From NCBI GenBank assembly GCA_951800645.1, contig CATOIK010000005.1, forward strand, positions 62,001 to 126,000: a stretch of DNA of 64,000 nt, read 5' to 3'. A program made the position numbers and the translations under genes. Below, one piece after another: positions 24,673-31,944 of this stretch. Under the pieces are notes generated by a model. That model worked only from the letters and a program-made list of their open reading frames with translations. It ran no database searches and was not told the DNA's origin. This DNA is from an uncultured Eubacteriales bacterium. GTDB taxonomy: Bacteria > Bacillota > Clostridia > Lachnospirales > Lachnospiraceae. Every line of letters starts with the position of its first letter. Within the stretch, counting starts at the first letter, position 1.

Positions 24673-25041
24673 GTGGGTCGTGAGCTGACCCGGCAGGAAA
24701 AGGCGGCCATCCGCTCCCTTGTGGTGAAATGGTGCGCCAACTATGACCGGGAATATGGATGCCTGCCGCTGGAGTGTGAGTGCTATATGTTCGGAAAATG
24801 CTGGACGGGGAGCTTTTGCCGCTATTTCCGGGAGGCCGTCCTGCCCCTTGACCCGGCGTTGGAGGCGGCCCTTTTGACCGAGGGCCCCAGGCCGGATTTC
24901 AAGCTCTGCCCGGTATGCGGCGGAGCCGTGGCCCCGGACAGGCGGCAGGCGTACTGCTCGGAGGCGTGCGCCTTAAAAGCCCACCGCCGCCAACAGCGGG
25001 AATATATGCGGAAAAAACGGGGCCGGACTGTTGACAATTAG
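24673..25041 (+). CDS. Cysteine-rich VLP-domain protein
   Basis: A 122-residue protein with a GTG start behind GGGAGG. TRQEKAAIRSLVVKWCANYD, then CLPLECECYMFGKCW, match the Cys_rich_VLP family of conjugative elements. A C-terminal zinc ribbon CPVCGGAVAPDRRQAYCSEAC (split: CPVCGGAVAPDRR, QAYCSEAC) is followed by basic residues, suggesting nucleic-acid binding. Role in transfer unknown. Confidence 0.85.
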   Translation: MGRELTRQEKAAIRSLVVKWCANYDREYGCLPLECECYMFGKCWTGSFCRYFREAVLPLDPALEAALLTEGPRPDFKLCPVCGGAVAPDRRQAYCSEACALKAHRRQQREYMRKKRGRTVDN

Positions 25042-25204
25042 GCCCCCGAAAACCCGCTTGTAACAAGGCTTTTACAGGCCGTTTTGGGGGCGGGCAATAG
25101 GATTCTATGTCCCGCCCCCAAAGGGCCGAAATGCTGTCAACATTTATCCGCCGGGACTTTGGGACAAAGTGTCCCGAAGTCCCGGCTTTCTGGAAGGAGT
25201 TACT
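25042..25204. other. Non-coding hairpin region upstream of the mobilisation operon (candidate oriT)
   Basis: 163 nt without a gene directly before the hypothetical-mobC-relaxase operon. TTTGGGGGCGGG (25083-25094) pairs perfectly over 12 bp with CCCGCCCCCAAA (25111-25122), with a nested ATAG/CTAT in the loop. A smaller CTTGT/ACAAG hairpin lies near 25060-25070 and palindrome copy 10 near the end. Inverted repeats just upstream of mobC are typical of oriT; the nic site cannot be placed. Confidence 0.45.
25156..25180. repeat. Dispersed palindrome, copy 10 of 16
   Basis: Core GGGACA-AAG-TGTCCC at 25161-25175. The longest copy: pairing extends to GGGACT...AGTCCC (25153-25183). Confidence 0.92.
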
Positions 25205-25795
25205 ATGGACAAAAATCAAGGCTATTCCATTTTGAAGGCTGTAATGCTGGAAAACGGCAGGGGCTTTGCGCTGGGGCATCATCCCACGGCCCCATCCCCC
25301 TATGTCACATGGGCCTGTTACGATGATAAGGACGGCCAGCGGCAGTATGAATGGGGGCATTACGGTAACAACCTGGCCGCTATGGAAAAGGACTTTTCGG
25401 CCCGGGTGCAGGACTACCAGCGGCTTTACCATGTGGAGATCGTGCAGACCGAGGCCCCCGGCCTTTACAAGTATTATTCCACCCAGCGGCCTGTGGACAT
25501 CGGGACATTCCCCAAGCCGTCCCACAATGCCCCGGATGAGATCGTCAACTACGATCAGCGCATCCCTGTGGAGGGCGGCGCATTTCCGGCCTGGGGGCAT
25601 CTGACCTACACCCGGCCTTTGACGGAAAAACAGGCGGCGGATTATGAACTGCGCCCAGCCCCCGGCAATCCCGACAGACCCCGCCCGATTGCCCAGCAGA
25701 TGCGGGAGGCTGGAACGCTGGCAAAGGAAAAAGCTCTGGATAAGGTGCTGGAGTCGCCCAGCCCCCGCCGTGGACGGGATCGGGAGGAACGATGA
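25205..25795 (+). CDS. Hypothetical protein preceding mobC
   Basis: A 196-residue protein starting MDKNQGYSILKAVMLENG behind AAGGAG. Residues 1-60 resemble a compact alpha/beta domain with WACYDDKDGQRQYEWGHYG (split: WACYDDKDGQ, RQYEWGHYG), common next to mobilisation genes in Clostridia ICEs. The C-terminus again has the PIAQQMREAG motif like PcfB and the gene at 17271. Stop overlaps the mobC start (ATGA). No function assigned. Confidence 0.75.
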   Translation: MDKNQGYSILKAVMLENGRGFALGHHPTAPSPYVTWACYDDKDGQRQYEWGHYGNNLAAMEKDFSARVQDYQRLYHVEIVQTEAPGLYKYYSTQRPVDIGTFPKPSHNAPDEIVNYDQRIPVEGGAFPAWGHLTYTRPLTEKQAADYELRPAPGNPDRPRPIAQQMREAGTLAKEKALDKVLESPSPRRGRDREER

Positions 25796-26136
25796 AAAAG
25801 CGCCGCCGCCCTGTCCATCTCCATGTGATGGTATCCGAGGAGGAGCAGGCTCTCATTCAAGAACGCATGGACGAGGCGGGCATCCGCAATATGGGGGCCT
25901 ATATGCGGAAAATGGCCCTCAACGGGTATGTGCTCCATGTTGACCTCTCGCCCGTCCGGGAACTGGTATCGCTCCAGCGGCGGTGCTCAAACAATCTCAA
26001 TCAAGTGGCAATCCAGGCCAACACCTACGGCGGGATTTATCCCGAGGAAATCGCCGCTTTGAAAAAGGACTATGAGGCCCTGTGGGGGCCGCTGTCCGAT
26101 CTGCTAAAAAAGCTCGCCGCCGTGGTGGAGCTCTAA
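25792..26136 (+). CDS. MobC-like relaxosome accessory protein
   Basis: A 114-residue protein with an N-terminal ribbon-helix-helix (RPVHLHVMVSEEEQALIQ, about 5-50) and the MobC/NikA-type LQRRCSNNLNQVAIQANTYG segment (split: LQRRCSNNLN, QVAIQANTYG). Such proteins bind oriT and help the relaxase nick. Overlaps the upstream gene; the relaxase follows after palindrome copy 11. Confidence 0.88.
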   Translation: MKKRRRPVHLHVMVSEEEQALIQERMDEAGIRNMGAYMRKMALNGYVLHVDLSPVRELVSLQRRCSNNLNQVAIQANTYGGIYPEEIAALKKDYEALWGPLSDLLKKLAAVVEL

Positions 26137-26177
26137 TCTCTCCGGGGAGTGGTATATGCCGCTCCCCGGTTTTCTCG

Positions 26178-26202
26178 ACTTCGGGACAAAGTGTCCCGAG
26201 GT
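26178..26202. repeat. Dispersed palindrome, copy 11 of 16
   Basis: Core GGGACA-AAG-TGTCCC at 26183-26197, between mobC and the relaxase Shine-Dalgarno (26224-26228). Confidence 0.9.
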
Positions 26203-26235
26203 GGCGAAAATCGTTTATGGAGAGGAGGGATATTT

Positions 26236-27657
26236 ACGGCAACCACCAGACTCATTACCCACCATATCAGCAAGGGGGAAACCATTGGGCAGTCTCTGAA
26301 AGACCGTTTGGACTATGGGAAGAACCCGGAGAAAACCCAGGGCGGGGAGCTCATTTCCGCCTATGAGTGCGATCACCAGACCGCCGATGCCGAGTTCCTG
26401 CTCTCCAAGGCAAAGTATAAGGCTGTCACGGGCCGGGAACAAAAGCGGGAGGCTGATGTGCTCTGCTATCAGATCCGTCAGTCCTTTGCCCCTGGGGAGA
26501 TTACCCCGGAGGAGGCCAACCGGGTAGGCTATGAAACAGCCATGCGCTGGACAAAGGGCAGACACGCCTTTTTCGTTGCCACTCATACGGATAAAAAACA
26601 TATCCACAACCACATTTATTACAATCCGATCTCGCTGGACTATACTCGGAAATTCCGGGACTTCTGGAGGTCGGCGGGGGCTCTGCGGCGGCTCTCTGAT
26701 CGGGTATGTCTGGAAAATGACCTGTCCGTGATCCAGCATCCAAAGCTCCATAGCAAGGGCCGTTTCTTGCATTACGGCCAGTGGATCGGGGAGCGGCCCC
26801 CGTCCGCACAGCAGAGGGTACGGCAGGCCATCGTTGCGGCTCTGGAGCAAAAGCCCGCCGACTTTGCGGCGTTCCTCCGGCTTATGGAAGAGTCCGGCTT
26901 TGCGGTAAAGCATGGGCGGGGCGGCGTGATTTCCTTTCTTGCTCCCGGCCAGGATAAGCCCACCCGCCTGCGTTCCTCCACCCTCGGGGACGGTTTTGAT
27001 CCCGGAGACATCCGGGCGGTGATCGCCGGGGAGCGGCCCATCCCGGTACTGGCAGACGAGGCCCCGGCTCCGGCCCGGCGTGTCAATCTGATCATAGATA
27101 TTCAACGGCGCATGGCCCAGGGCAAGGGCCCGGCCTATGAACGGTGGGCCAAGGTTTACAACCTCAAACAGATGGCCGCCGCCCTCCAGTATCTGCGGGA
27201 GCATGACCTTATGGACTATGAAACGATGGCGGCCAGCACCGAGGCGGCGGTGGAGCGTTTTCATGCTCTCTCCGGGGAACTGCGGGAAACGGAGGCGGCC
27301 CTCGAAAAGACAGCCGGGCTCATGGCGGCTACAGTGGAGTATGCCAAGACCCGGCCCGTGTTCGATGGCTACAAGGCGGCCCGGTACAGTAAAAAATATC
27401 TGGCCCAGCACGAGGCGGAGCTTTCCGACTACCGGACGGCAAAGGCGGCGCTCAACGAGCTTTTGGCCGGGGAGAAACTCCCGAAAATGGCGGATATGAA
27501 AAAGGCCCGCCAGGAGCTGGCGGGGAAGAAAAAAGCCCTCTATGCCGAGTACCGCAAGGCCCAGGCGGATATGCGGCAGGCCGTGGCGGTCAAGGCGAAT
27601 ATTGATCACCTGCTCGGCGTAACGGACGGGCGGGAAAATAAGGCCCAGGAGCGATAG
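26236..27657 (+). CDS. MobA/VirD2-family relaxase, probable ACG start
   Basis: A 473-residue relaxase. The metal-binding three-His motif HIHNHIYYN lies near 122-130. Upstream are the conserved YECDHQTADAEFLLSK and YQIRQSFAPGEITPEEAN blocks (each 20 residues or fewer), and the C-terminal third is a long helical region. It nicks oriT and pilots the strand. Typical relatives open with M-A-T-T-R-L; here ACG GCA ACC ACC AGA CTC follows GGAGGG by 6 nt, so ACG is the probable start. A longer in-frame reading from 26149 exists but would run through palindrome copy 11 and lacks family similarity. Confidence 0.9.
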   Translation, partial: TATTRLITHHISKGETIGQSLKDRLDYGKNPEKTQGGELISAYECDHQTADAEFLLSKAKYKAVTGREQKREADVLCYQIRQSFAPGEITPEEANRVGYETAMRWTKGRHAFFVATHTDKKHIHNHIYYNPISLDYTRKFRDFWRSAGALRRLSDRVCLENDLSVIQHPKLHSKGRFLHYGQWIGERPPSAQQRVRQAIVAALEQKPADFAAFLRLMEESGFAVKHGRGGVISFLAPGQDKPTRLRSSTLGDGFDPGDIRAVIAGERPIPVLADEAPAPARRVNLIIDIQRRMAQGKGPAYERWAKVYNLKQMAAALQYLREHDLMDYETMAASTEAAVERFHALSGELRETEAALEKTAGLMAATVEYAKTRPVFDGYKAARYSKKYLAQHEAELSDYRTAKAALNELLAGEKLPKMADMKKARQELAGKKKALYAEYRKAQADMRQAVAVKANIDHLLGVTDGRENKAQER

Positions 27658-27692
27658 CGACAGGCCGCAGACAACAGGCGCATAGCGCCGGG

Positions 27693-27717
27693 ACTTTGGG
27701 ACACTTTGTCCCGAAGT
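27693..27717. repeat. Dispersed palindrome, copy 12 of 16
   Basis: Core GGGACA-CTT-TGTCCC at 27698-27712, with outer arms extended to GGACT/AGTCC, downstream of the relaxase stop. Confidence 0.92.
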
Positions 27718-27726
27718 CCAGCGGGT

Positions 27727-27779
27727 TTGGGGAGCTCCCCAACAAGCATTTTTGCGGGGCCAGCGGCCCGGCAAAAATA
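27727..27779. repeat. Back-to-back inverted repeats after the relaxase gene
   Basis: TTGGGGAGCTCCCCAA (27727-27742) is a perfect palindrome. It is followed by a hairpin of TTTTTGC-G-GGGCC (27749-27761) with GGCCC-G-GCAAAAA (27765-27777). With copy 12 on one side and the terminator on the other, this makes four inverted repeats in 107 bp. Confidence 0.8.
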
Positions 27780-27799
27780 GCAGGTGTGGCCACACCTGC
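27772..27799 (-). terminator. Intrinsic terminator of the HTH gene
   Basis: The perfect 20-bp palindrome GCAGGTGTGGCCACACCTGC (27780-27799) is followed on the minus strand by TATTTTTG, the signature of a terminator for the gene ending at 27858. Confidence 0.8.
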
Positions 27800-27857
27800 C
27801 CTGCTTGCCGTTTCGTGCGATCCCGCTACATGGCGCAAAAACGGAGGTCACGCTTTC

Positions 27858-28217
27858 TTACGCATCCTCCGTTTCCTTGGCGGCTTTCATCGCTTGGATG
27901 GTGGCCTCTACAATTTTCAATTCTCTTTCGTCCAGAGAGCCCAGCATGGCGTCAATGCGTTTTCTGCATTCGCTCCCGCCGTTCTTGGATGGGTAAAAAT
28001 ACTGATCTACTGATATGTCAAACATTGTGACCAGTTGATAAAAAGTATTAAGGCTTGGGTGCTGGCCGTCATTTTCGTTATACATGATCGTGCGTGGAGA
28101 GCGGTCAACAATATAGGCCAGTTGCTCCTGTGTCATCCCGCTGGCCTCCCGAGCCCGCTTGATGGCCCGTCCTATATCGTGAAAATCAAATCGCCGTTTG
28201 TCTTGCTCTAACTTCAT
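27858..28217 (-). CDS. Cro/CI-type helix-turn-helix regulator
   Basis: A 119-residue protein with an HTH_3 domain (about 10-65: IGRAIKRAREASGMTQEQLA then PSLNTFYQLVTMFDISVDQY) and a helical C-terminus. Start MKLEQDKRRF at 28217 is chosen behind GGTGAT; an upstream ATG (28247) lies inside the operator-like dyad. It is the only minus-strand gene of the element and faces the TetR cargo, so it may repress transfer or recombination genes and itself. Base composition is closer to the cargo than to the transfer genes. Confidence 0.82.
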   Translation of the reverse strand: MKLEQDKRRFDFHDIGRAIKRAREASGMTQEQLAYIVDRSPRTIMYNENDGQHPSLNTFYQLVTMFDISVDQYFYPSKNGGSECRKRIDAMLGSLDERELKIVEATIQAMKAAKETEDA

Positions 28218-28218
28218 A

Positions 28219-28262
28219 ATATCACCTAATGTAATTTTACATTTCATGTGATATTATTTGAA
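28219..28262 (-). promoter_or_regulatory. Promoter and nested dyad operator of the HTH gene
   Basis: Minus strand TTCAAA (28262-28257), 17-nt spacer, TAAAAT (28239-28234). Two nested inverted repeats cover it: ATATCAC/GTGATAT (28219-28225 and 28248-28254) and ATGTAA/TTACAT (28229-28234 and 28237-28242). An autoregulatory operator is likely. Confidence 0.6.
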
Positions 28263-28329
28263 CGATTTATATTTTCATACTACCGACTGTTTAATTTCAT
28301 GTCTGCATAGAGGATAATGCACATGAGGG

Positions 28330-28380
28330 TTGACAAAAGGAAATTTCTCTGCTATATTTTATACAGACCGTTGGTTTGTA
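28330..28380 (+). promoter_or_regulatory. Promoter and operator of the TetR gene
   Basis: Consensus TTGACA (28330-28335), 17-nt spacer, TATATT (28353-28358). Directly downstream, CAGACCGTTGGTTTGTA (28364-28380) is an imperfect dyad related to the perfect site in front of the efflux gene, as expected for autorepression. Confidence 0.75.
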
Positions 28381-28392
28381 TGGAGGTGCGGG

Positions 28393-29043
28393 ATGGCAAG
28401 AAACAAATATCCGGAGGAAACCGTAAAGCTGATTTTGGATGTTGCCACCCATCTGTTTGTCGAAAAAGGGTATGACGCAACATCCTTGCAGGACATCATC
28501 AACGAAACAAATCTTTCAAAAGGTGCAATCTATCATCATTTTTCGTCCAAAGAGGAAATTTTTGAAGCGATCTTTCATCGTATAGGTGAAGAAAACACAA
28601 CCGCTTTGGCAAAAGTGCGGGATAATAATTCCTTGAATGGGCTGGAAAAACTGCGGGCAATTTTTAAGGCCGCTTTGTTTAATTCTAATCAGAGCTTAAT
28701 GTTGACAGTTACACCATGCTTATTGGATAATCCACGCTTTTTAGCGATGCAAATTGCTCAGCTCTACCAAATTGTTGCTCCAAAGTTTATTCAACCGATC
28801 TTACAGCAGGGGATTGACGATGGCTCCATTCAAGCGACAACTCCCCGTGAACTGGCAGAGGCAATCATGGTTTTGTCTAATGTATGGCTCAATCCGCTGG
28901 TTAGCATGACTGACGAAACGGGGGTGCGTAATCGGTGCAAAACATTCAATGACCTGTTACAAGGCGTTGGTATTAACCAGCTTTTGGACGATGAAATGAT
29001 AGAGGGCTATGTTAGCTACTGCAAGTCTCAGCACCCGGCCTAA
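28393..29043 (+). CDS. TetR-family repressor of the efflux cargo
   Basis: A 216-residue repressor. The N-terminal helix-turn-helix (about 10-55) includes LFVEKGYDATSLQDI and LSKGAIYHHFSSKEEIF, the TetR consensus. The rest is a ligand-binding helical domain. Start ATG 28393 follows GGAGG; the longer frame from 28330 would begin at the promoter -35. It is followed by a terminator and by an MFS gene that has a matching operator, so local control of drug or metabolite efflux is likely. Ligand unknown. Confidence 0.92.
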   Translation: MARNKYPEETVKLILDVATHLFVEKGYDATSLQDIINETNLSKGAIYHHFSSKEEIFEAIFHRIGEENTTALAKVRDNNSLNGLEKLRAIFKAALFNSNQSLMLTVTPCLLDNPRFLAMQIAQLYQIVAPKFIQPILQQGIDDGSIQATTPRELAEAIMVLSNVWLNPLVSMTDETGVRNRCKTFNDLLQGVGINQLLDDEMIEGYVSYCKSQHPA

Positions 29044-29049
29044 CTTCCT

Positions 29050-29084
29050 AAAATAAGCTGCTCCCTAAAAGAGCAGTTTATTTT
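29050..29084 (+). terminator. Terminator after the TetR gene
   Basis: AAAATAAGCTGCTC pairs with GAGCAGTTTATTTT around a CCTAAAA loop, ending in a T-run. It uncouples the TetR gene from the efflux gene. Confidence 0.85.
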
Positions 29085-29095
29085 GGACATTTATC

Positions 29096-29112
29096 AAACC
29101 GACGGTCGGTTT
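29096..29112 (+). promoter_or_regulatory. TetR-type operator before the efflux gene
   Basis: AAACCGACGGTCGGTTT is a perfect 17-bp palindrome 26 nt upstream of the MFS start, in an AT-rich promoter region. It shares ACCGnnGGT with the site in front of the TetR gene. Confidence 0.8.
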
Positions 29113-29138
29113 AATAAATCAATCAATGGAGGTACTTT

Positions 29139-30377
29139 ATGCAAACAAAACTTTTTAGGCGTGATTTTACTCTTGTTGTGATCGGCCAGATTATTTCCCT
29201 GTTCGGCAACGCCATCTTGCGATTTGCCTTGCCACTGTATTTGTTGCGGGAAACAGGTTCTTCAACTCTGTTTGGCGCTGTGACAGCCTGTTCCTTTGCT
29301 CCGATGGTTGTTCTCTCTATGGTTGGTGGTGTATTAGCTGACCGAGTGAACAAACGCAATATCATGGTAGGACTTGATTTTTCAACAGCGGCAATTATCA
29401 TTCTGTTCTACTTTTCTCTTGGCAAACTGCCAACAGTCCCATTGTTTATTATCGTACTGATGTTACTGTATGGCATTTCTGGTACTTACCAGCCGTCAGT
29501 GCAAGCGAGCGTCCCCTTATTGGTATCGAGAGAAAAGTTAATGGCGGGAAATGCCGTTATTAACCAGGTCAATACGCTTTCCGGCCTGCTGGGGCCGGTG
29601 ATCGGCGGTGTGATGTTTACCCTTTGGGGGATTTACCCGATTCTGCTTTTGAGTGCGGCGTGTTTTACACTCTCCGCCGTTATGGAGATTTTCATTCGTA
29701 TCCCACATGAAAAGCGGTTTCGTGAAGTTGGCGTATTTCATGTAATAGGAATGGACTTAAAAGAAAGCTATCAGTTTGTAAAAACAGAAAAGCCTATTTT
29801 CTTCTCGGTGGTCTTTCTGGTATCTATCTTCAACTTGGTTTTGAGTGCGGTAATGATTGTGGGAATACCTATTCTAATAACGCAGGTATTGGGAATGTCT
29901 GATACCATGTATGGCTTTACACAAGGCTCTCTGGCTTTAGGCGGTTTGTGTGGTGGAATTTTAACGGCCATTGTATCTGAAAAACTGAAACTTCAAAATT
30001 CGTATGTGCTACTTTTGGCTTGTTCTGTGGCTGTGGCAGTTATGGGAATTTCTCTTTTCTTGAATATGCCCACTATTGTATCGTATTGGGCAATAACTTT
30101 AATGAGCTTTGCGGCGATGGGGGCGTCTACGCTCTTTATGGTACAGATTTATACGATGGTGCAGACACAAACTCCACCACAATTAGTAGGAAAGATTATG
30201 GCGGCGCTGATCTCTATTGCGATGTGCGGCCAACCGATAGGTCAAGCGATTTATGGAGTTTTGTTTGATATTTTTGCTATGCACACATGGATAGTTTTAA
30301 TAGGTGCCGCAGTTGCAGCGTTTTTGATTTCCTTGTACTCCAAAAAGATATTTAGCCAGTTAGAAAGCAATAAGTAG
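29139..30377 (+). CDS. MFS efflux transporter (MefA/enterobactin-exporter-like)
   Basis: A 412-residue, 12-segment transporter. FRRDFTLVVIGQIISLFGNA at the N-terminus and GGVLADRVNKRNIMVGLD (motif A, about 66-83) place it in the MFS_3 drug/macrolide-efflux-like group. Start ATG follows GGAGG. Regulated, by inference, by the upstream TetR protein through the palindrome at 29096. Lower GC and absence of the element's palindrome here suggest later acquisition. The substrate is not predictable; resistance should not be assumed. Confidence 0.9.
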   Translation: MQTKLFRRDFTLVVIGQIISLFGNAILRFALPLYLLRETGSSTLFGAVTACSFAPMVVLSMVGGVLADRVNKRNIMVGLDFSTAAIIILFYFSLGKLPTVPLFIIVLMLLYGISGTYQPSVQASVPLLVSREKLMAGNAVINQVNTLSGLLGPVIGGVMFTLWGIYPILLLSAACFTLSAVMEIFIRIPHEKRFREVGVFHVIGMDLKESYQFVKTEKPIFFSVVFLVSIFNLVLSAVMIVGIPILITQVLGMSDTMYGFTQGSLALGGLCGGILTAIVSEKLKLQNSYVLLLACSVAVAVMGISLFLNMPTIVSYWAITLMSFAAMGASTLFMVQIYTMVQTQTPPQLVGKIMAALISIAMCGQPIGQAIYGVLFDIFAMHTWIVLIGAAVAAFLISLYSKKIFSQLESNK

Positions 30378-30459
30378 TCTCCATTATTGATGGAAACAAC
30401 TTTGCATAAAGACAAGACTGCACTTCATACAAAGGCCGCTGTTTGACAGCAACGGTTTC

Positions 30460-30505
30460 ACGGCGGTTTGAAAAATATAAATTCAAGCCGCCGTTTTCTT
30501 TTTCA
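30460..30505 (+). terminator. Terminator of the cargo block
   Basis: ACGGCGGTTTGAA (30460-30472) pairs with TTCAAGCCGCCGT (30482-30494), followed by TTTTCTTTTT. Confidence 0.88.
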
Positions 30506-30856
30506 AAAATAGAAATACGGAGGGTGTGTTAAAGTTGCCCTTTTTCAAGGACACGGCGGTGCCAAAGAGGTATCGCTGTGTCCATTTTCATATTTTGTAG
30601 CCCCCGTGAACTCCATCAGTTAAAAAAAGCGTAGCCCCTCCCCCGGAGCAGTCCGGCTATGGATGTGAAAATAGACAGTATATAATCGAATATATAACTT
30701 CGTGCGTCTGCATGGCTCTGTGTCATGCGGGCGTTTTTTGTTATCCGCACTTCGAGACAAAGTGTCCCAAGGTGCGGTGTAGCTCCCCGGGATGCCGCTC
30801 CCCACCGCCCCCGTTTCGGTCACTCATCCACCCAACACCGAAACGGAGGTTTAATT
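30506..30856 (+). other. Intergenic leader of the sigma-like gene
   Basis: Contains a hairpin GGACACGGCG/CGCTGTGTCC (about 30548-30582), an isolated TATAAT (30681-30686) and a terminator-like stem CGTCTGCATG/CATGCGGGCG followed by TTTTTT (30705-30739). Palindrome copy 13 and the Shine-Dalgarno of the next gene follow. The layout suggests attenuation but no known regulatory RNA was recognised. Confidence 0.5.
30749..30773. repeat. Dispersed palindrome, copy 13 of 16
   Basis: Core GAGACA-AAG-TGTCCC at 30754-30768, just after a terminator-like stem and 84 nt upstream of the sigma-like gene. Confidence 0.9.
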
Positions 30857-31267
30857 ATGACTACATTCAATCTGAAAGATTTTTATTATTGGTACACGCA
30901 GGATCAGTTTATCGAGGTTTCTGACGAGGTGGCCGGGGTATTTCTGGCCGATGCCCGTCACGAAATGGCTTACCAGCGGCGGCTTTCCCGGCACAAGGCG
31001 CAGTATTCTCTGGATTGTGAGGACGGGATTGAATATTCCGCCTGCCTGCATGAGCCCACGCCCCAGGAGCTCTTGGAGCGGATGGAGCTGTTCTGCCGTC
31101 TGTGGAACGCCCTCAATTCTCTGCCGGAAATCCAGGGCCGGAGGATCGACGCCCATATCATTCTTGGAAAGAGCATCAAGGAAATTGCCGAGGCCGAAGG
31201 CGTACATGAGGAGTCTGTCCGGCAGTCCATCAAGCGGGGCCTTGAGCGCATGAAAAAAACTTTTTAA
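30857..31267 (+). CDS. Sigma-70-like factor (region 4 HTH) of the element
   Basis: A 136-residue protein with a C-terminal sigma region 4 helix-turn-helix (KSIKEIAEAEGVHEESVRQS, about 108-127), a short acidic middle and no clear region 2. Similar small sigma-like proteins occur near the recombinase in Tn916- and Tn1549-type elements. Start 30857 follows GGAGG. It may activate transfer or recombinase genes; direct evidence is lacking. Confidence 0.8.
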   Translation: MTTFNLKDFYYWYTQDQFIEVSDEVAGVFLADARHEMAYQRRLSRHKAQYSLDCEDGIEYSACLHEPTPQELLERMELFCRLWNALNSLPEIQGRRIDAHIILGKSIKEIAEAEGVHEESVRQSIKRGLERMKKTF

Positions 31268-31331
31268 TTTTTTCATTTTGCCCACTTGGAAATGATGAAA
31301 AAATGTCTCGGTTTATGAGAGGAGGTTATCT

Positions 31332-31595
31332 TTCTCTGCAGAACAACAGGAGCGGCCCCGAGCAACATACGGGGAGCCGGGCGGCGGGTGCGCTGTGACT
31401 TTCTCCACAGAGGAACGAGCGAACAACACCAGCGCCGCAAATGGGGCGGGCCAACCCCAGGGCCACGATCCGCCGCAGGACAGGCTGGCCGCCTGTCCCT
31501 CCGGGCCGCCCTCTTGTCTGTGTGGGAGCGCCGCTCCGAATAAAGCTGTCTTTGGACGGGTCAAGAAAATGAGGGCGGCGTTCCCTCAATTTTAG
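31332..31595 (+). CDS. Possible small protein with no ordinary start codon
   Basis: GGAGG at 31321-31325 is followed 6 nt later by a frame reading (x)SAEQQERPRATYGEPGGG and ending at 31595, 88 codons. The codon at the expected start position is TTC; the first ordinary start in frame is GTG at 31395 without a ribosome site. A competing frame from ATC 31328 is also open for about 70 codons. Given other non-standard starts in this element it may be real, but the case is weak. Confidence 0.3.
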   Translation, partial: FSAEQQERPRATYGEPGGGCAVTFSTEERANNTSAANGAGQPQGHDPPQDRLAACPSGPPSCLCGSAAPNKAVFGRVKKMRAAFPQF

Positions 31596-31613
31596 GAAAG
31601 CGAGGTACAGTCT

Positions 31614-31817
31614 ATGAGTTACGATCCCGCAGAATTGGCGGCCCTGTTATCTGAACCGTGGAGCAACGGCGCTTGCCGTGGCTATGTCATTATGGCGATG
31701 GAAAACTGCGGCTTTGCCGACCAGGACATCCGCCGTATCATGGCCGAGCTCTATGAGCTGTTCGACTTTGTATCTCTGGATGAGGCCGAGGCCCATTATC
31801 AGAAAAGCTCCTATTGA
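31614..31817 (+). CDS. Small conserved-looking hypothetical protein
   Basis: A 67-residue acidic protein (MSYDPAELAALLSEPWSNG...), probably three helices, with a Shine-Dalgarno-like GAGG 10 nt upstream. It lies in the string of short genes before the recombinase typical of this ICE type. Its stop codon touches palindrome copy 14. No domain recognised. Confidence 0.7.
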   Translation: MSYDPAELAALLSEPWSNGACRGYVIMAMENCGFADQDIRRIMAELYELFDFVSLDEAEAHYQKSSY

Positions 31818-31841
31818 CTTCGAGACAAAATGTCCCGAGGT
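31817..31841. repeat. Dispersed palindrome, copy 14 of 16
   Basis: Core GAGACA-AAA-TGTCCC at 31822-31836, directly after the stop codon of the small gene. Confidence 0.9.
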
Positions 31842-31944
31842 GGAGCGAGGCAAGAGGGCGGCACCTTTTGGGTGCTGCCCTCTTGCGTTTCCCCACTATG
31901 AGCGGGAGGCGATTTAACCCTGTTTTGGAAGAGGAGGTTTTACC

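Noticed and set aside
26149-26235. Extending the relaxase to the ATG at 26149
   Set aside because: The extension reads through the palindrome and a strong ribosome site, and relatives begin at M-A-T-T-R-L.
29139-30377. Naming the MFS gene as a specific macrolide-resistance gene
   Set aside because: Family-level resemblance only; no diagnostic residue supports a defined drug substrate.
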